DNA of 64,000 nt from Taudactylus pleione (Eukaryota > Chordata > Amphibia > Anura > Myobatrachidae). The position numbers and the translations under genes are program-made. Each line of letters starts with the position of its first letter. The stretch's first letter is position 1. The notes below the pieces were generated by a model. That model worked only from the letters and a program-made list of their open reading frames with translations, was not told the DNA's origin and made no database searches. This document shows, piece after piece, positions 1-12,937 of the stretch. The stretch covers positions 1,592,501 through 1,656,500 of the forward strand of contig JAUIMM010000601.1 in assembly GCA_031769625.1 (NCBI GenBank), in the 5' to 3' direction.

Positions 1-150
1 CCCTTATGTTGTATAAACAGGACATGCACACTTTAACAAACCAATCATTTCAGCGCCAGGGTCTGACACACAACTGTGGCTGAAATGATTGGTTCGTTTG
101 GGCCCCCACAAAACAAGCTGGCAATTAATCTGTCCCTGCACAAACTGGCT

Positions 151-3100
151 CTACGGAGGCAAGATGTCATCCTCATCCTCCTCATCCACCAAATCCTCAC
201 CCTCTTCAGTGTGTACATCCTCATCCTCACAAAGTATTAACTCATCCCCACTTGAATCCACCACCACAAGTCCCTCTGTACGTTCTGGAGGCTGGTCTCC
301 CTGGAAGAGCTGATAATTAATTTTGATGAACATCATCTTCTCCACATTCTGTGGAAGCAACCTCCTATGCCTTTCGCTGACAAGGTTCCCGGCTGCACTA
401 AACACTCTTTCGGAGTACACACTGGAGGGGGGGGCAACTCAGGTAAAATAGAGCCAGTTTGTACAGGGGCCTCCAAATTGCCTCTTTTTCCTGCCAGTAC
501 AGGTATGGACTGTCTGACATGCCTACTTGGATGCTGTCACCGATGTAATCCTCCACCATTCTGTCAATGGTGACAGTATCATATGCAGTGACAGTAGACA
601 TGTCAGAAATTGTTGCCAGGTCCTTCAGTCCGGACCAGATGTCCAAACTTGGTCCTGCCTGCCCTGCATCACCGCCAGCGGGTTGCTTAGGATACCTAAG
701 TTTTTTCCTGGCAGCCCCAGTTGCGGGAGAAAATGAAGAAGGAGCTGTTGACGTGTCATGTTCCGCTTCAGCTGACAGTGTGTTCACCAGCAGGTCTTTG
801 CACCTCTGCAGGCTTGTGTTGGCCGGAAAGAGAGACACCACATAAGCTTTAAACCTAGGATCGAGCACGGTGGCCAAAATGTAGTGGTCTGATTTCAACA
901 GATTGACCACCCTTGAATCCTGGCAAAGCGAATGAAGGTGCTTCATCCACAAGTCCCACATGCCGAGCGGAATCGCTCCGTCTTATCTCCTCCTTCACTT
1001 TCTCCAGCTGCTTCTGCAAAAGCCTGATGAGGTGAATGACCTGACTCAAGCTGGCAGTGTCTGAACTAACTTCACGTGTGGCAAGTTCGAAGGGCTGGAG
1101 AACCTTGCACAACACAGAAATCATTCTCCACTGCGCTTGAGTCAGGTGCATACCCCCTCCTTTGCCTATGTCATAGGTGGATGTATAGGCTTGAATGGCC
1201 TTTTGCTGCTCCTCCATCCTCTGAAGCATATAGAGGGTTGAGTTCCACCGCATCACAACCTCTTGCTTCAGGTGATGGTGGGGCAGGTTCAAGAGTGTTT
1301 GCTGGTGCTCCAGTCTTCGGCACGCAGTCGCTGAATGGCGAAAGTGGCCAGAAATTTTTCAGGCCACCCAAAGCGTCTCCTGCACGCCCCTGTCGCTTTT
1401 CCGAAAATTCTGCACCACCAAGTTTATTGTGTGAGCAAAACATGGGATGTGCTGGAATTTGCCCAGATGTAATGCCCGCACAATATTGGTGGCATTGTCA
1501 GATATCACAAATCCCCTGGAGAGTCTAAGTGGGGTAAGCCACTGGGCGATGATTTCCCTCAGTTTCTCTAAGAGGTTGTCGGCGGTGTGCCTCTTACTGA
1601 CACCGGTGATACACAGCGTAGCCTGCCTTGGAACGAGCTGGCGTTTCTGAGATGCTGCGACTGGTGACGCTGCTGCTGTTGCTGCGTAAGGTGATACATC
1701 TACCCAGTGGGCTGTCACAGTCATATAGTCCTTAGTCTGCCCTGTTCCACTTGTCCACATGTCCGTGGTTAAGTGGACATTGGGTACAACGGCATTTTTC
1801 AGGACACTGAGGACACTTTTTCTGACGTTTCTGTACAGTCTCGGTATCGCCTACCTAGTGAAGTGGAATCTAGATGGGATTTGGAACCGGGGACACACTA
1901 CCTCCATCAATTGTCTAAATCCCACTGCACTAATGGCGGATACCGGATGCACGTCTAACACCAACATAGCAGTCAAGGCCTCAGTTATACGTTTTGCTTC
2001 AGGATGACTGCTGTCGTACTTCATCCTCCTCGCTAAGGACTGTTGAAGGGTCAATTGTTTAGTAAAAGTAGTGGTGTTCCTACTTCCTCTCTGGGATGAT
2101 GAACGACTCCCAGCAGCAGCAACAGCAGCAGCGGCAGCAGGAGGCGTAGCAATGCAGGATACTCTGGAGGAATCCTGGATAGGAGAGTCAGTCATGCCAG
2201 TGACAGGGCCTGCAGGACTATTTCCGATCATGACTAAGGAGGAAATTGATGAGGAGGGAGTTGACGGTGAGGTTTGCAGGCGCTTGGATACAACAGGACA
2301 ACGGGATTTTGGTGTCCCTGGACTGCTTACGGTCTTAGCCAAAGTTTCTGAACTTGACAGTAACTTATTATGAACGCGCTGCAGGTGCCATATAAGGGAG
2401 GATGTTCCTAGGTGGTTAACATCCCTACCCCTACTTATTCCACCTTTACATAAGGTACATATGGCAAGACAGTTGTTGTCCGGATTTGGATAGAAATATT
2501 GCCAGACCAAAGATGTGGAATGTTTGGTCTTCTTCCCAGGCATGACCGTGATGGGCTTTTTCATCCCACGGACAACAACTGTCTCCCCCGGAGCCTGATT
2601 TAAACAAACCACATCACCATCAGAATCCTCCTCGCCAACTTCCTCCTCAGCGCCAGCTACACCAGTATCCTCATCCTGTTGTACTTCAACAGTGACATCT
2701 TCAATTTGCATATCAGCAAGTGGACTGTGGGTGCTCCTTTCAGCACTTGCAGGGGGCGTGAAAATGGTCAAAAGAGCCACCTCTTCCCGTCCAGTGCTGG
2801 AAAGGTCAGGCATCGCAACCACCACCACACTTGGACTCTCCTTGGGGATTTGTGATATCTACTTAGAACGCACAGTTCTTCGCTGTGCTTTTGCCAGCTT
2901 AACTCTTTTGATTTTTTTAGTGGGAGGAGGGCTTCCATCGTCATGTGAAGCTGAACCACTAGTCATGAACATACTAGGGATCGACCTTAGCCGTTCCTTG
3001 CCACTCCGTGTCGTAAATGGCATATTGGTAAGTTTACGTTTCTCTTCAGCTGATTTAAATGTTTTTTTCATTGTCATTTTCCTGAACTTTGTCATTTGGG

Positions 3101-3264
3101 ATTGTATGTGCCCTCTATTATGACATTGGGCATCGGCCTTGGCAAACAACGTTGATGGCATGTTATCGTCTATGTCATGACTAGTGGCAGCAGCTTCAGC
3201 ACTAGGAGGAATGGTTCTTGATCTTTCTCTATTTTATTTTTATCGGAGAAAGTTGGTCCTCCAT
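151..3264 (-). pseudogene. hAT transposase with BED zinc finger, broken by stops and frameshifts
   Basis: This would be the cut-and-paste transposase acting on the element ends. Read on the minus strand from the ATG at 3264, it has an acidic and basic N-terminal region (to about 2560), a BED zinc finger at about 2373-2458 (C-x2-C, then H-x4-H in WHLQRVH), a hAT N-terminal domain with GFRQLMEVVCPRFQIPSR, the first catalytic Asp in TTDMWTSG (about 1748-1772), the second in ISDNATNIV (about 1486-1515), the insertion domain, and the hAT C-terminal dimerisation motif SERVFSAAGNLVSER (about 365-415). Damage: a frameshift just after the start, a TAG near 2859, a TAG near 1851 where copy C has CAG, a TGA near 1359, a frameshift near 930-960, and a G-run slip near 421-432. 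Between these breaks the frame is well preserved, so decay is recent to moderate. An acidic tail ends at the TAG at 151-153. The start was chosen because copies B, C and D share it. Confidence 0.88.
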
Positions 3265-3299
3265 TTATGTTATATCGTATTTGATATATACGTGCGGCT

Positions 3300-6200
3300 A
3301 AACACAGAAAATATTTTTTTATTTTTGCTGGAGAGTAGTGCACTTTGTGGGTTACACCAGCCTTTAAGAAATGAGCCAGCTGGCTCTTTACTTAAGGGAC
3401 ACAGGCGCACGCTTGGCGCTGCTCCTTTGTTGATGCACGTGCGGCTACTGCGCACACAATTCACAAACACAGAAAATAATTTTTTTTTTGGTTTGGACTA
3501 GAGTGTACTTTGGGGGTTACAGCACCCTTTACCGGTCAAGCAAGCTGGCCCTTTACTTATGACACAGGCGCACGCTTGGCACTACTTTGTTGATGCACGT
3601 GCGGCTACTGCGCACACAATTCACAAACACAGAAAAAATATTTTGTTATTTGGTTTGGAGTGTACTTTGGGGGTTACAGCACCCTTTAACGGTCAAGCCA
3701 GCGGGCCCTTTACTTATGACACAGGCACACGCTTGGCACTACTTTGTTGATGCACGTGCGGCTACTGCGCACACAATTCACAAACACAGAAAATATTTTT
3801 TTTTTTGGTTTGGACTGGAGTGTACTTTGGGGTTTACAGCACCCTTTAACGGTCAAGCCAGCTGGCCCTTTACTTATGACACAGGCGCACGCTTGGCTCT
3901 ACTTTGTTGATGCACGTACGGCTACTGCGCACACAATTCACAAACACAGAAAAAATATTTTGTTATTTGGATTGGAGTGTACATTGGGGGTTACAGCACC
4001 CTTTAAAGGTCAAGCCAGCCGGCCCTTTACTTATGACTCAGGCGCACGCTTGGCACTACTTTGTTGATGCACGTGCGGCTACTGCGCACACAATTCACAA
4101 ACACAGAAAATAATTTTTTTTTGGTTTGGACTGGAGTGTACTTTGGGGGTTACAGCACCCTTTAACGGTCAAGCCAGCTGGCCCGTTACTTATGACACAG
4201 GCGCACGCTTGGCACTACTTTGTTGATGCACGTGCGGCTACTGCGCACACAATTCCCAAACACAGAAAATATATTTTTTTTTGGTTTGGACTGGAGTGTA
4301 CTTTGGGGGTTACAGCACCCTTTAATGGTCAAGCCAGCCGGCCCTTTACTTATGAATCAGGCGCACGCTTGGCACTACTTTGTTGATGCACGTGCGGCTA
4401 CTGCGTACACAATTCACAAACACAGAAAATATATATTTTTTGGGTTTGGAGTGTACTTTGGGGGTTACAGCACCCTTTACCGGTCAAGCCAGCTGGCCCT
4501 TTACTTATGACACAGGCGCACGCTTGGCACTACTTTGTTGATGCACGTGCGGCTACTGCGCACACAATTCACAAACACAGAAAAAATATTTTGTTATTTG
4601 GTTTGGAGTGTACTTTGGGGGTTATAGCACCCTTTAACGGTCAAGCCAGCCGGCCCTTTACTTATGACACAGGCGCACGCTTGGCACTACTTTGTTGATG
4701 CAAGTGCTGCTACTGCGCACACAATTCACAATCACAGAAAAAATATTTTGTTATTTGGTTTGGAGTGTACTTTGGGGGTTACAGCACCCTTTAACAGTCA
4801 AGCCAGCCGGCCCTTTACTTATGACACAGGCGCACGCTTGGCAGTACTTTGTTGATGCACGTGCGGCTACTGCGCACACAATTCACAAACACAGAAAATA
4901 ATTTTTTTTTGGGTTTGGACTGGAGTGTACTTTGGGGGTTACAGCACCCTTTAACGGTCAAGCCAGCTGGCCCTTTACTTATGACACAGGCGCACGCTTG
5001 GCACTACTTTGTTGATGCACGTGCCCCTACTGCGCACACAATTCACAAACACAGAAAATATTTTTTTTTTGTTTGGACTGGAGTGTACTTTGGGGGTTAC
5101 AGCACCCTTTAACGGTCAAGCCAGCCGGCCCTTTACTTATGACACAGGCACACGCTTGGCACTACATTGTTGATGCACGTGCGACTACTGCGTACACAAT
5201 TCACAAACACAGAAAATATATATTTTTTTGGTTTGGAGTGTACTTTGGGGGTTACAGCACCCTTTAATGTTCAAGCCAGCCGGACCTTTACTTATGACAG
5301 AGGCGCACGCTTGGCACTACTTTGTTGATGCACGTGCGGCTACTGCGTACACAATTCACAAACACAGAAAATTATTTTTTTTTTGGTTTGGACTAGAGTG
5401 TACTTTGGGGGTTACAGCACCCTTTAACGGTCAAGCCAGCGGGCCCTTTACTTATGACACAGGCACACGCTTGGCACTACTTTGTTGATGCACGTGCGGC
5501 TACTGCGCACACAATTCACAAACACAGAAAATAATTTTTTTTTTGGTTTGGACTGGAGTGTACTTTGGGGGTTATAGCACCCTTTAATGGTCAAGCCAGC
5601 TGGCCCTTTACTTATGACACAGGTGCACGCTTGGCTCTACTTTGTTGATGCACATACGGCTACTGCGCACACAATTCACAAACACAGAAAAAATATTTTG
5701 TTATTTGGTTTGGAGTGTACATTGGGGGTTACAGCACCCTTTAAAGGTCAAGCCAGCCGGCCCTTTACTTATGACTCCGGCGCACGCTTGGCACTACTTT
5801 GTTGATGCACGTGCGGCTACTGCGCACACAATGCACAAACACAGAAAAATATTTTTTTTTTGGTTTGGACTGGAGTGTACTTTGGGGGTTACAGAACCCT
5901 TTAACGGTCAAGCCAGCTGGCCCTTTACTTATGACACAGGCACACGCTTGGCACTACTTTGTTGATGCACGTGCGGCTACTGCGCACACAATTCACAAAC
6001 ACAGAAAATATATATTTTTTTGGTTTGGAGTGTACTTTGTGGGTTACAGCACCCTTTAACGGTCAAGCCAGCTGGCCCTTTACTTATGACACAGGCGCAC
6101 GCTTGGCACTACTTTGTTGATGCACGTGCGGCTACTGCGCACACAATTCACAAACACAGAAAAAATATTTTGTTATTTGGTTTGGAGTGTACTTTGGGGG

Positions 6201-6955
6201 TTATAGCACCCTTTTACTGTCAAGCCAGCCGGCCCTTTACTTATGACACAGGCGCACGCTTGGCACTACTTTGTTGATGCAAGTGCTGCTACTGCGCACA
6301 CAATTCACAAACACAGAAAATATATATTTTTTGGATTGGAGTGTACTTTGCGGGTTACAGCACCCTTTAACGGTCAAGCCAGCTGGCCCATTACTTATGA
6401 CACAGGCGCACGCTTGGCACTACTTTGTTGATGCACGTGCGGCTACTGCGCACACAATTCATAAACACAGAAAATAATTTTTTTTTTGGTTTGGACTGGA
6501 GTGTACTTTGGGGGTTACAGCACCCTTTAACGGTCAAGCCAGCCGGCCCTTTACTTATGACACAGGCGCACGCTTGGCACTACTTTGCTGATGCACGTGC
6601 GGCTACTGCGCACACAATTCACAAACACAGAAAATAATTTTTTTTTTGGTTTGGACTGGAGTGTACTTTGGGGGTTACAGCACCCTTTAACGGTCAAGCC
6701 AGACAGCCCTTTACTTATGACACAGGCGCACGCTTGGCACTATTTTGTTGATGCACGTGCGGCTACTGCGCACACTATTCACAAACACAGAAAATATATA
6801 TTTTTTGGTTTGGAGTGTACTTTGGGGGTTACAGCACCCTTTAACGGTCAAGCCAGCCGGCCCTTTACTTATGACACAGGCGCACGCTTGGCACTACTTT
6901 GTTGATGCACGTGCGGCTACTGCGCACACAATTCACAAACACAGAAAATATATTA
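3300..6955. repeat. Type-1 tandem array of hAT copy A, 23 units of about 157 bp
   Basis: A unit runs from the GCACGCTTGGCACTACTT motif through CACGTGCGGCTACTGC, an A/T homopolymer stretch, a GGGGGTTACAGCACCCTTTA segment and ACTTATGACACAGGCG. I count 23 occurrences of the GCACGCTTGGC core between about 3408 and 6888, spaced 153-162 bp apart. Units differ mainly in poly-T length and point changes. The array lies between promoter and start codon on the transposase strand, so it would sit in the 5' leader. Open frames of 60-107 aa on the plus strand through it are accidental: they follow the repeat, shift frame from unit to unit and resemble no protein I know. Confidence 0.95.
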
Positions 6956-7059
6956 TTTTTTTAGCACTTGGGGGGAGCACCCCTGATGGGCAGAGCACCC
7001 CCTGAACAACACTACAGCACCCCTTTAGGACTGGGACACTGCACAGGACTTTGGAGTGG

Positions 7060-7260
7060 ACACAGCCCCTATGGAGAACTGACTGCACAACACAGTCCAG
7101 CCAGCCCCTATGGACTTTGAAGTAGTGGACACAGCCCCTATTAACAACAGCAGCACAGCACAACACAGCCAGCCCCTATGGACTTTGAAGTAGTGGACAA
7201 CAGCAGCACAGCACAGCACAGCACAGCACAACACTACTCTGCACTACACTACACTACAAA
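7060..7260. repeat. Short direct repeats in the hAT 5' leader
   Basis: The phrase CAGCCCCTATGGACTTTGAA and variants with ACAGCAGCACAGCACA recur two to four times. The same block follows the promoter in copies B, D and E, with more units in D. It is rich in CAGCA and contains no coding signal. Confidence 0.8.
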
Positions 7261-7335
7261 GCCCAGCCAGCGCAAACTCCCACCCTCCCTCTTCACTGTC
7301 CACAGCCGAGTGAGAAAATGGTGCCGACGCGGGTA

Positions 7336-7346
7336 CCTTATATAGG
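7336..7346 (-). promoter_or_regulatory. TATA box of hAT copy A transposase
   Basis: On the minus strand CCTATATAAGG lies about 160 bp inside the terminus. It is followed by a conserved GCGCCATTTT block and CTCACTCGGCTGTGGACAG. The same arrangement occurs at 46300-46310 (B), 55157-55164 (C), 62391-62400 (D) and, weakly, 63655-63664 (E), which supports a real core promoter. Confidence 0.65.
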
Positions 7347-7369
7347 GTCCAAAACCTGCGAGACTCGGA

Positions 7370-7504
7370 AGGCGGGATGATGACATTTTGCCTCGATTTC
7401 AGATCCGAGTCAGGCGTGAAAAGTCGAGCCTGACTCGGATCTGCCTCGGATCGGGGGGGCTCGGGGGGGTTCGGATTTCAGAAATCCGAACCCGCTCACC
7501 CCTA
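7370..7504 (-). other. hAT 5' terminus with two nested palindromes and G-runs
   Basis: Reading inward from 7504: TAGGGGTGAGCGG, then a hairpin with arms GTTCGGATTTC/GAAATCCGAAC and a one-base loop, then two C-runs (G-runs of seven on the plus strand), then a second inverted repeat with arms ATCCGAGTCAGGC and GCCTGACTCGGAT (one arm altered here). Copies B-E keep the same layout. Likely transposase binding or end-pairing signals (inference). Confidence 0.75.
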
Positions 7505-8560
<1,056 letters not shown>

Positions 8561-9080
8561 TATACAGAGAGTACAATTTGTCCAGAGCTGAACAGAAATA
8601 TTTACTGTTACAGGGAGAGCTCCAGGGAGTCTGCGTGAAGGTACCTGATAAAGGGAGCGTGGGTGTGGTGGTCAGTGTAGAAGTGTAGAGGGCCATTAGA
8701 TATCAATGAGAGGACTCACACCCCAGGGTCAGCCCGACTTCGGCAGACAGAGGACCCGGAGGAAGAGCCATATGATTAAAACGGTGGTTAGCAGGAGATC
8801 CCGGACTCCCAGAACTTTAGCAGCCAAAGCCACAGAAGAGCCAGAGGGAGACAGCACTGCAGTGACCACTGGAGACAGCAGAGGCAGAGTGCGGCACCTT
8901 AAGGTATGTTGTATTCGGTAGGGCAGCTCAGGTGGGTAGTCTGAGCCACTGGAGGAGGCAGGATCATGTTGCCAGCATGGAACCAAACAGAGGCAGGCAG
9001 CAGTTCAAGATGGGAGAGTAGAGCTGCACTGCCACTGTCTGTGGAGCCGCGACAGCTCCGCTGCGCCCGCGGCTAGTGCA
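8561..9080. other. Unassigned sequence
   Basis: Moderately GC-rich DNA without a supported gene, RNA or recognised repeat. Short frames here show no domain. Confidence 0.6.
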
Positions 9081-10190
9081 GAGATGGAAACAAGACTGTC
9101 TCCATCTCTGAAAAAAAAAATTTGGTTCATCAGGGGTGTGTGCGCGCCTGGAGGGTAGCAGCGCAGGCAGAGTTGACAGCGCGGTTGGTGGGAGCAGCGG
9201 CAGACAGGGGAAGAGGCAGCGGCAGGTGGGGGAAGAGGCAGCAGCAGAGACCTGGAAAGCCCCTAGGGCATGCCAGTCACCCCTAGGCATTTTGCTTATA
9301 ATGCCTATGCCTAGGGCCAGTTCTGGGCTCACACACAGAGTGGCCCCCACACAGGCAGCGGCTGTACAGTGCAGACAGGCACCTAATGCCTGGTGGATCC
9401 TAGGGGGCAACCTCTGTTTCGGGAGCAGCCACACCAAGCTCTGTATGCCAGTTTTTAGCTATCACTGGCAACAGTGGCTAAGACAAGCTGACCTCATGCA
9501 AGGTGAGGTGACTGCCTGACATCACACAAGAGGTGGGCTGAGAGGTGCAGGAGAAAATTACTACACTGAGTGAGCTGACCAGCCAGTGACAAGCAGCCAG
9601 GTGATATGTGAGGGAGGGGGGTAATGATGATGGGCCACAAGGTGTAGGAGGGGAGGCAGTGAAGTGAGCGCTGTAATGATTATGGGGTGGTGATGTGAGA
9701 AGGGTAATGATGGAAGGTGATGTGAGCTAAGTAATGATGAGTGAGGGGGTGATGTGAGGAGGTAATAATACGGGTAGCAATGTGAGGAGGGTAAAAATGA
9801 TGGGGCTATGTAATGAGGGGGCAATGTGAGGATGGTAATTATGAGATGGCATACTTACTGACTGTGAAGTATCTCTCTCCGGGAGAGCTGTTTCTCCTGG
9901 CCGAATTCGGGGGGGGGGGGGCTGGGCTGTAGAGGGTAATGTGAGGGGGATGAGGGTGGTGATATGAGCTGGGATAATGATAAAGGAGGAGGGTGATGTG
10001 AAGAGGGTAATGATGAGGGGGTGATGTGAGGAAGATAATGAGGGGGTGATGTGAGCTGGGTAATGATAAGGGAGGAGAGTGATGCTGAGGGGACTCACGC
10101 TAGGTGAGTCATCAGCTGGGGGGTATGGCTTGGAGAGGGCCCCCAAGACTTAGTTGCCCTGGGGCCCCCACACACCTTAATCCAGCCCTG
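9081..10190. mobile_element. Fragment of a non-autonomous hAT-like element
   Basis: The right end (about 10148-10190) matches the right end of the element at 36615-37956 over some 40 bp, including TAGTTGCCCTGG and the terminal CCTTAATCCAGCCCTG. No matching left terminus was found, so the left limit is approximate and the element is probably truncated. No transposase is encoded. Confidence 0.5.
9600..10095. repeat. Degenerate minisatellite (GTGATGTGAGGAGGGTAATG)
   Basis: Imperfect 18-30 bp units built on GTGATGTGAG and GGTAATGATGA. It is interrupted near 9840-9950 by non-repeat sequence with a G-run. Frames through it (His/Pro/Ser rich) are not genes. Confidence 0.8.
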
Positions 10191-11345
10191 CAGGCTATCC
10201 ATTCATCTTATGTGCCTTTCTTTAAATGCCCAATTTGGTACGCAGCCATTTACTTTGGTGTTTTATGTAATAAGTAATTGGTGTAAAGCTTCCACTGTGA
10301 GATGTTTCCTTTCATCTGAGGGTTTTATGACATGATTGGAATCTACAAGGTCGATACTTTACTGCATGAGAGAATCAAGAAGCACAAAGTTTCTAACTCC
10401 TGATGTGAGCAATAGTACTACAATTTATATCTGCATTTGCCTATCTCTCTACAAGATTGTTTTTTCTTTCCTTTTGCGTTTTGTCATTTGATTACCCCAG
10501 TGAAGGAGCACCCGGTATTTGTATTTTGGTTCATATCTTTTGTATGTGTTGGTGATTACATTTTTATTGAGCAGCACCTTCCTTGTATTGGAGCGGAGGA
10601 TATACTTTGTAATCATTTTAGTGTTTGTTCTCTCAACATTTTACATTACAGCAACAATATCTTTATCTTCAATAAAAATGTTTTTCTGTCTCTTATACAC
10701 CGAATATATAATTGCAATAAAAAGTAAATGTAGAAGTAATCTTCATGACTTGAATAGTCTTTATTATCATATTATTTTTCCCAGATTGTCATTAATTTAT
10801 TTTAGATAGTGTTTTCTGAAATATGTTGAGTTGCTGTATTATATATGCTTTAACAAGTCTTGCATTTAAGCACTAAAGGCTGTTTGAAAATAACCAAGAG
10901 ACAAAGATACCAGAGTAGTTTATAGTTAGTTACCACTGTAACACTCAAGTATGATTATTTAATAATGGTTGCAGGGACAACTTCCTACTAACACTTTATT
11001 GGACTATTATTCCCATTAGATTAATTTTCATTAGTTACTCATTACATTACAATATTCATTTGTACTACTGTCTGCTTCAGACTGTGAGAACTCCAGTCTT
11101 TTGACACTTTCTCACCTTTTTTTCCCCCAAAACAATGATGACTGTCCCAAGGAGTGAGGGTCTATTAATGCAAATTGCAGAATCCAAAGCCCAAGTGAAT
11201 CTGAGTTAATACTTGAATTAGTAAAACTGTGCATTGTTGGCTTTAGCAGAATCCAAATTGCCCATTGCTATTTAAAAAAATTACTGACTTCTTGCATTAA
11301 ACATTTAATTAAATAAATTTTTTACATTATAGGAGCCTTATCTAT
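10191..11345. other. AT-rich single-copy sequence, no feature recognised
   Basis: I see no gene, terminal repeat or tandem structure. Two overlapping frames near 10437-10809 have the composition of AT-rich noncoding DNA and no domain. Confidence 0.6.
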
Positions 11346-11535
11346 GGGCTTGATTCAGAGGCCCATACAGTTCATATGTGGCTGCGATTTCTCACTGATT
11401 TGCAAGTACAAAAATATGCAAATATCAGTTTCAGCATTCCTCTTGTGTACTCCTATGCAGCGGACTGAGCAAACCCTGTGATGCCCACATTGCATATCAG
11501 AGCAATGCTCAACTGCACTGGTGGATCCATTTTAG
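11346..11535. mobile_element. Truncated MITE of the GGGCCTGATTCAG family
   Basis: The left terminus GGGCTTGATTCAGAGGCCC matches the family end with one or two changes. No right terminus was found before the minisatellite, so the end is approximate. Confidence 0.4.
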
Positions 11536-11689
11536 CAACCACCAATGTCATTGGATGCAACATCGACTGACCACTTAGCCCCTGCCTGGATCACATCCTG
11601 CCTTGTAACTTTCTCAAAATATGGCCACTGTGGATGATGTGCTGTGAAAGAGAAAACAGCCACATGCTGATAAACACACATGACATTTC

Positions 11690-12300
11690 CCAAAATATGA
11701 CCATGACACTTCGCTAACTTGCCCATGACTCTAACCTAACACTCCCATGACACTCCCCTAACATGCCCATGACACTCCCATAATACACCCATGACACTTC
11801 CATAACATACCCTTGACACTTTCATAACATACCCATGACACTTCCATAACACTCCCATGACACTCCCCTAACACACCCATGACACTCCCCTAACATGCCC
11901 ATGACACTTCCATAACATACCCATGACACTTCCATAACATACCCTTGACACTTTCATAACATACCCATGACACTTCCATAACACTCCCATGACACTCCCC
12001 TAACACACCCATGACACTCCCCTAACATGCCCATGACACTTCCATAACATACCCATGACACTTCCATAACATACCCTTGACACTTTCATAACATACCCAT
12101 GACATTTCCATAACACTCCCATGACACTCCAAACACACCCATGACACTCCCCTAACATGCCCATGACACTCCCATAACACACCCAAGACACTTCCATAAC
12201 ATACCCATGACACTTCCATGACACTCCCCTAACACACCCATGACACTCCCATAACATGCCCGTGACACTCCCCTAACACTCCCATAACACTCCATAACAT
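11690..12300. repeat. CATGACACTTCCATAACATACC minisatellite with ~132-bp higher-order unit
   Basis: Basic units of 18-20 bp (CATGACACTTCC plus ATAACATACC variants). Variant units repeat in order: ACCCTTGACACT occurs near 11809, 11941 and 12073, giving a spacing of 132 bp, or seven basic units. Accidental Cys/Gly/Val-rich frames cross it. Confidence 0.92.
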
Positions 12301-12931
12301 AAACCAAAAAAAAAGTTGGGCAACCCTAAAACTCTGCGCACTCCTTATAAAGTAGCACACATCATACAGCAAAGAAACCTATACAATACTATAAATATAG
12401 TCTTACTGCCCAAAGGAAAAGTTCAATGTGATGGATGCAGTTGTAGTTCTTCTTGTATGGAATGTTGCCGAAAATGGAAAAAAAGAGAACAAACAAGAAG
12501 AAAATAATAAAGTGTAGTAATTCGTAATGAAAAAAAGTCTTTCAAATAAAACAAATAAGTGGTGATTTCTTCCTCTGAATGTGAACAGAAAGGATGATCG
12601 TACTGCACTCATGTTCCAATACTATGAATTCCACATATAAAGGTATCTTTAAGTCAGATGGCCTCGTCACCACTGTGCAGCATACCAGTAGTGAAGTTCA
12701 CCCATGCAAATGGTGTAGTATAAAAAGGCGGGCGTACCCCAACTCACACTGATCATAAATTCATAAGCCAATAAAAGTATCTTTGAGCTTCGACACTTCT
12801 ATTCGTTATGGTTGATAACTTATCCTCTTACTCCAAACAAATGGAAATGGATTGGGATAAAGTGGAAACCAACCATCAGACTTCAGTTTAAAAAGTTTAA
12901 TTGTTCTTCATACAATACAAGTTATAAAATG
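12301..12931. other. Unassigned sequence upstream of the Sushi-like element
   Basis: No supported gene. This is the host DNA into which the LTR element inserted; its continuation is at 17916. Confidence 0.5.
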
Positions 12932-12937
12932 GGTAAC

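Larger units (their letters stand above)
1..7504 (-). mobile_element. hAT DNA transposon, copy A (left part outside the window)
   Basis: Compared with copy B, about 473 bp of the 3' end lie before the window. The right end is the terminal inverted repeat, read inward TAGGGGTGAGCGGG, followed by ATAGATAC, the presumed 8-bp target copy. Read on the minus strand the element holds the terminus with subterminal palindromes, a TATA box, a short-repeat leader, 23 tandem units of about 157 bp, and a decayed transposase gene. The 8-bp duplications seen at copies B and D, the BED finger and the C-terminal dimerisation motif place it in the hAT superfamily, near ZBED/Charlie-like elements (family inference). 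It is the only copy here that keeps the whole transposase coding length. Confidence 0.9.

Noticed and set aside
3559..6905. Many 60-107 aa plus-strand frames with shared peptides (HAWHYFVDARAATAHTIHKH)
   Set aside because: They are translations of the 157-bp unit; the period is not a multiple of three, they jump frames between units, and they lie antisense to the transposase leader.
10437..10809. 96-aa hydrophobic frames
   Set aside because: AT-rich composition gives Phe/Ile/Leu; two overlapping frames look equally good, no homology recognised.
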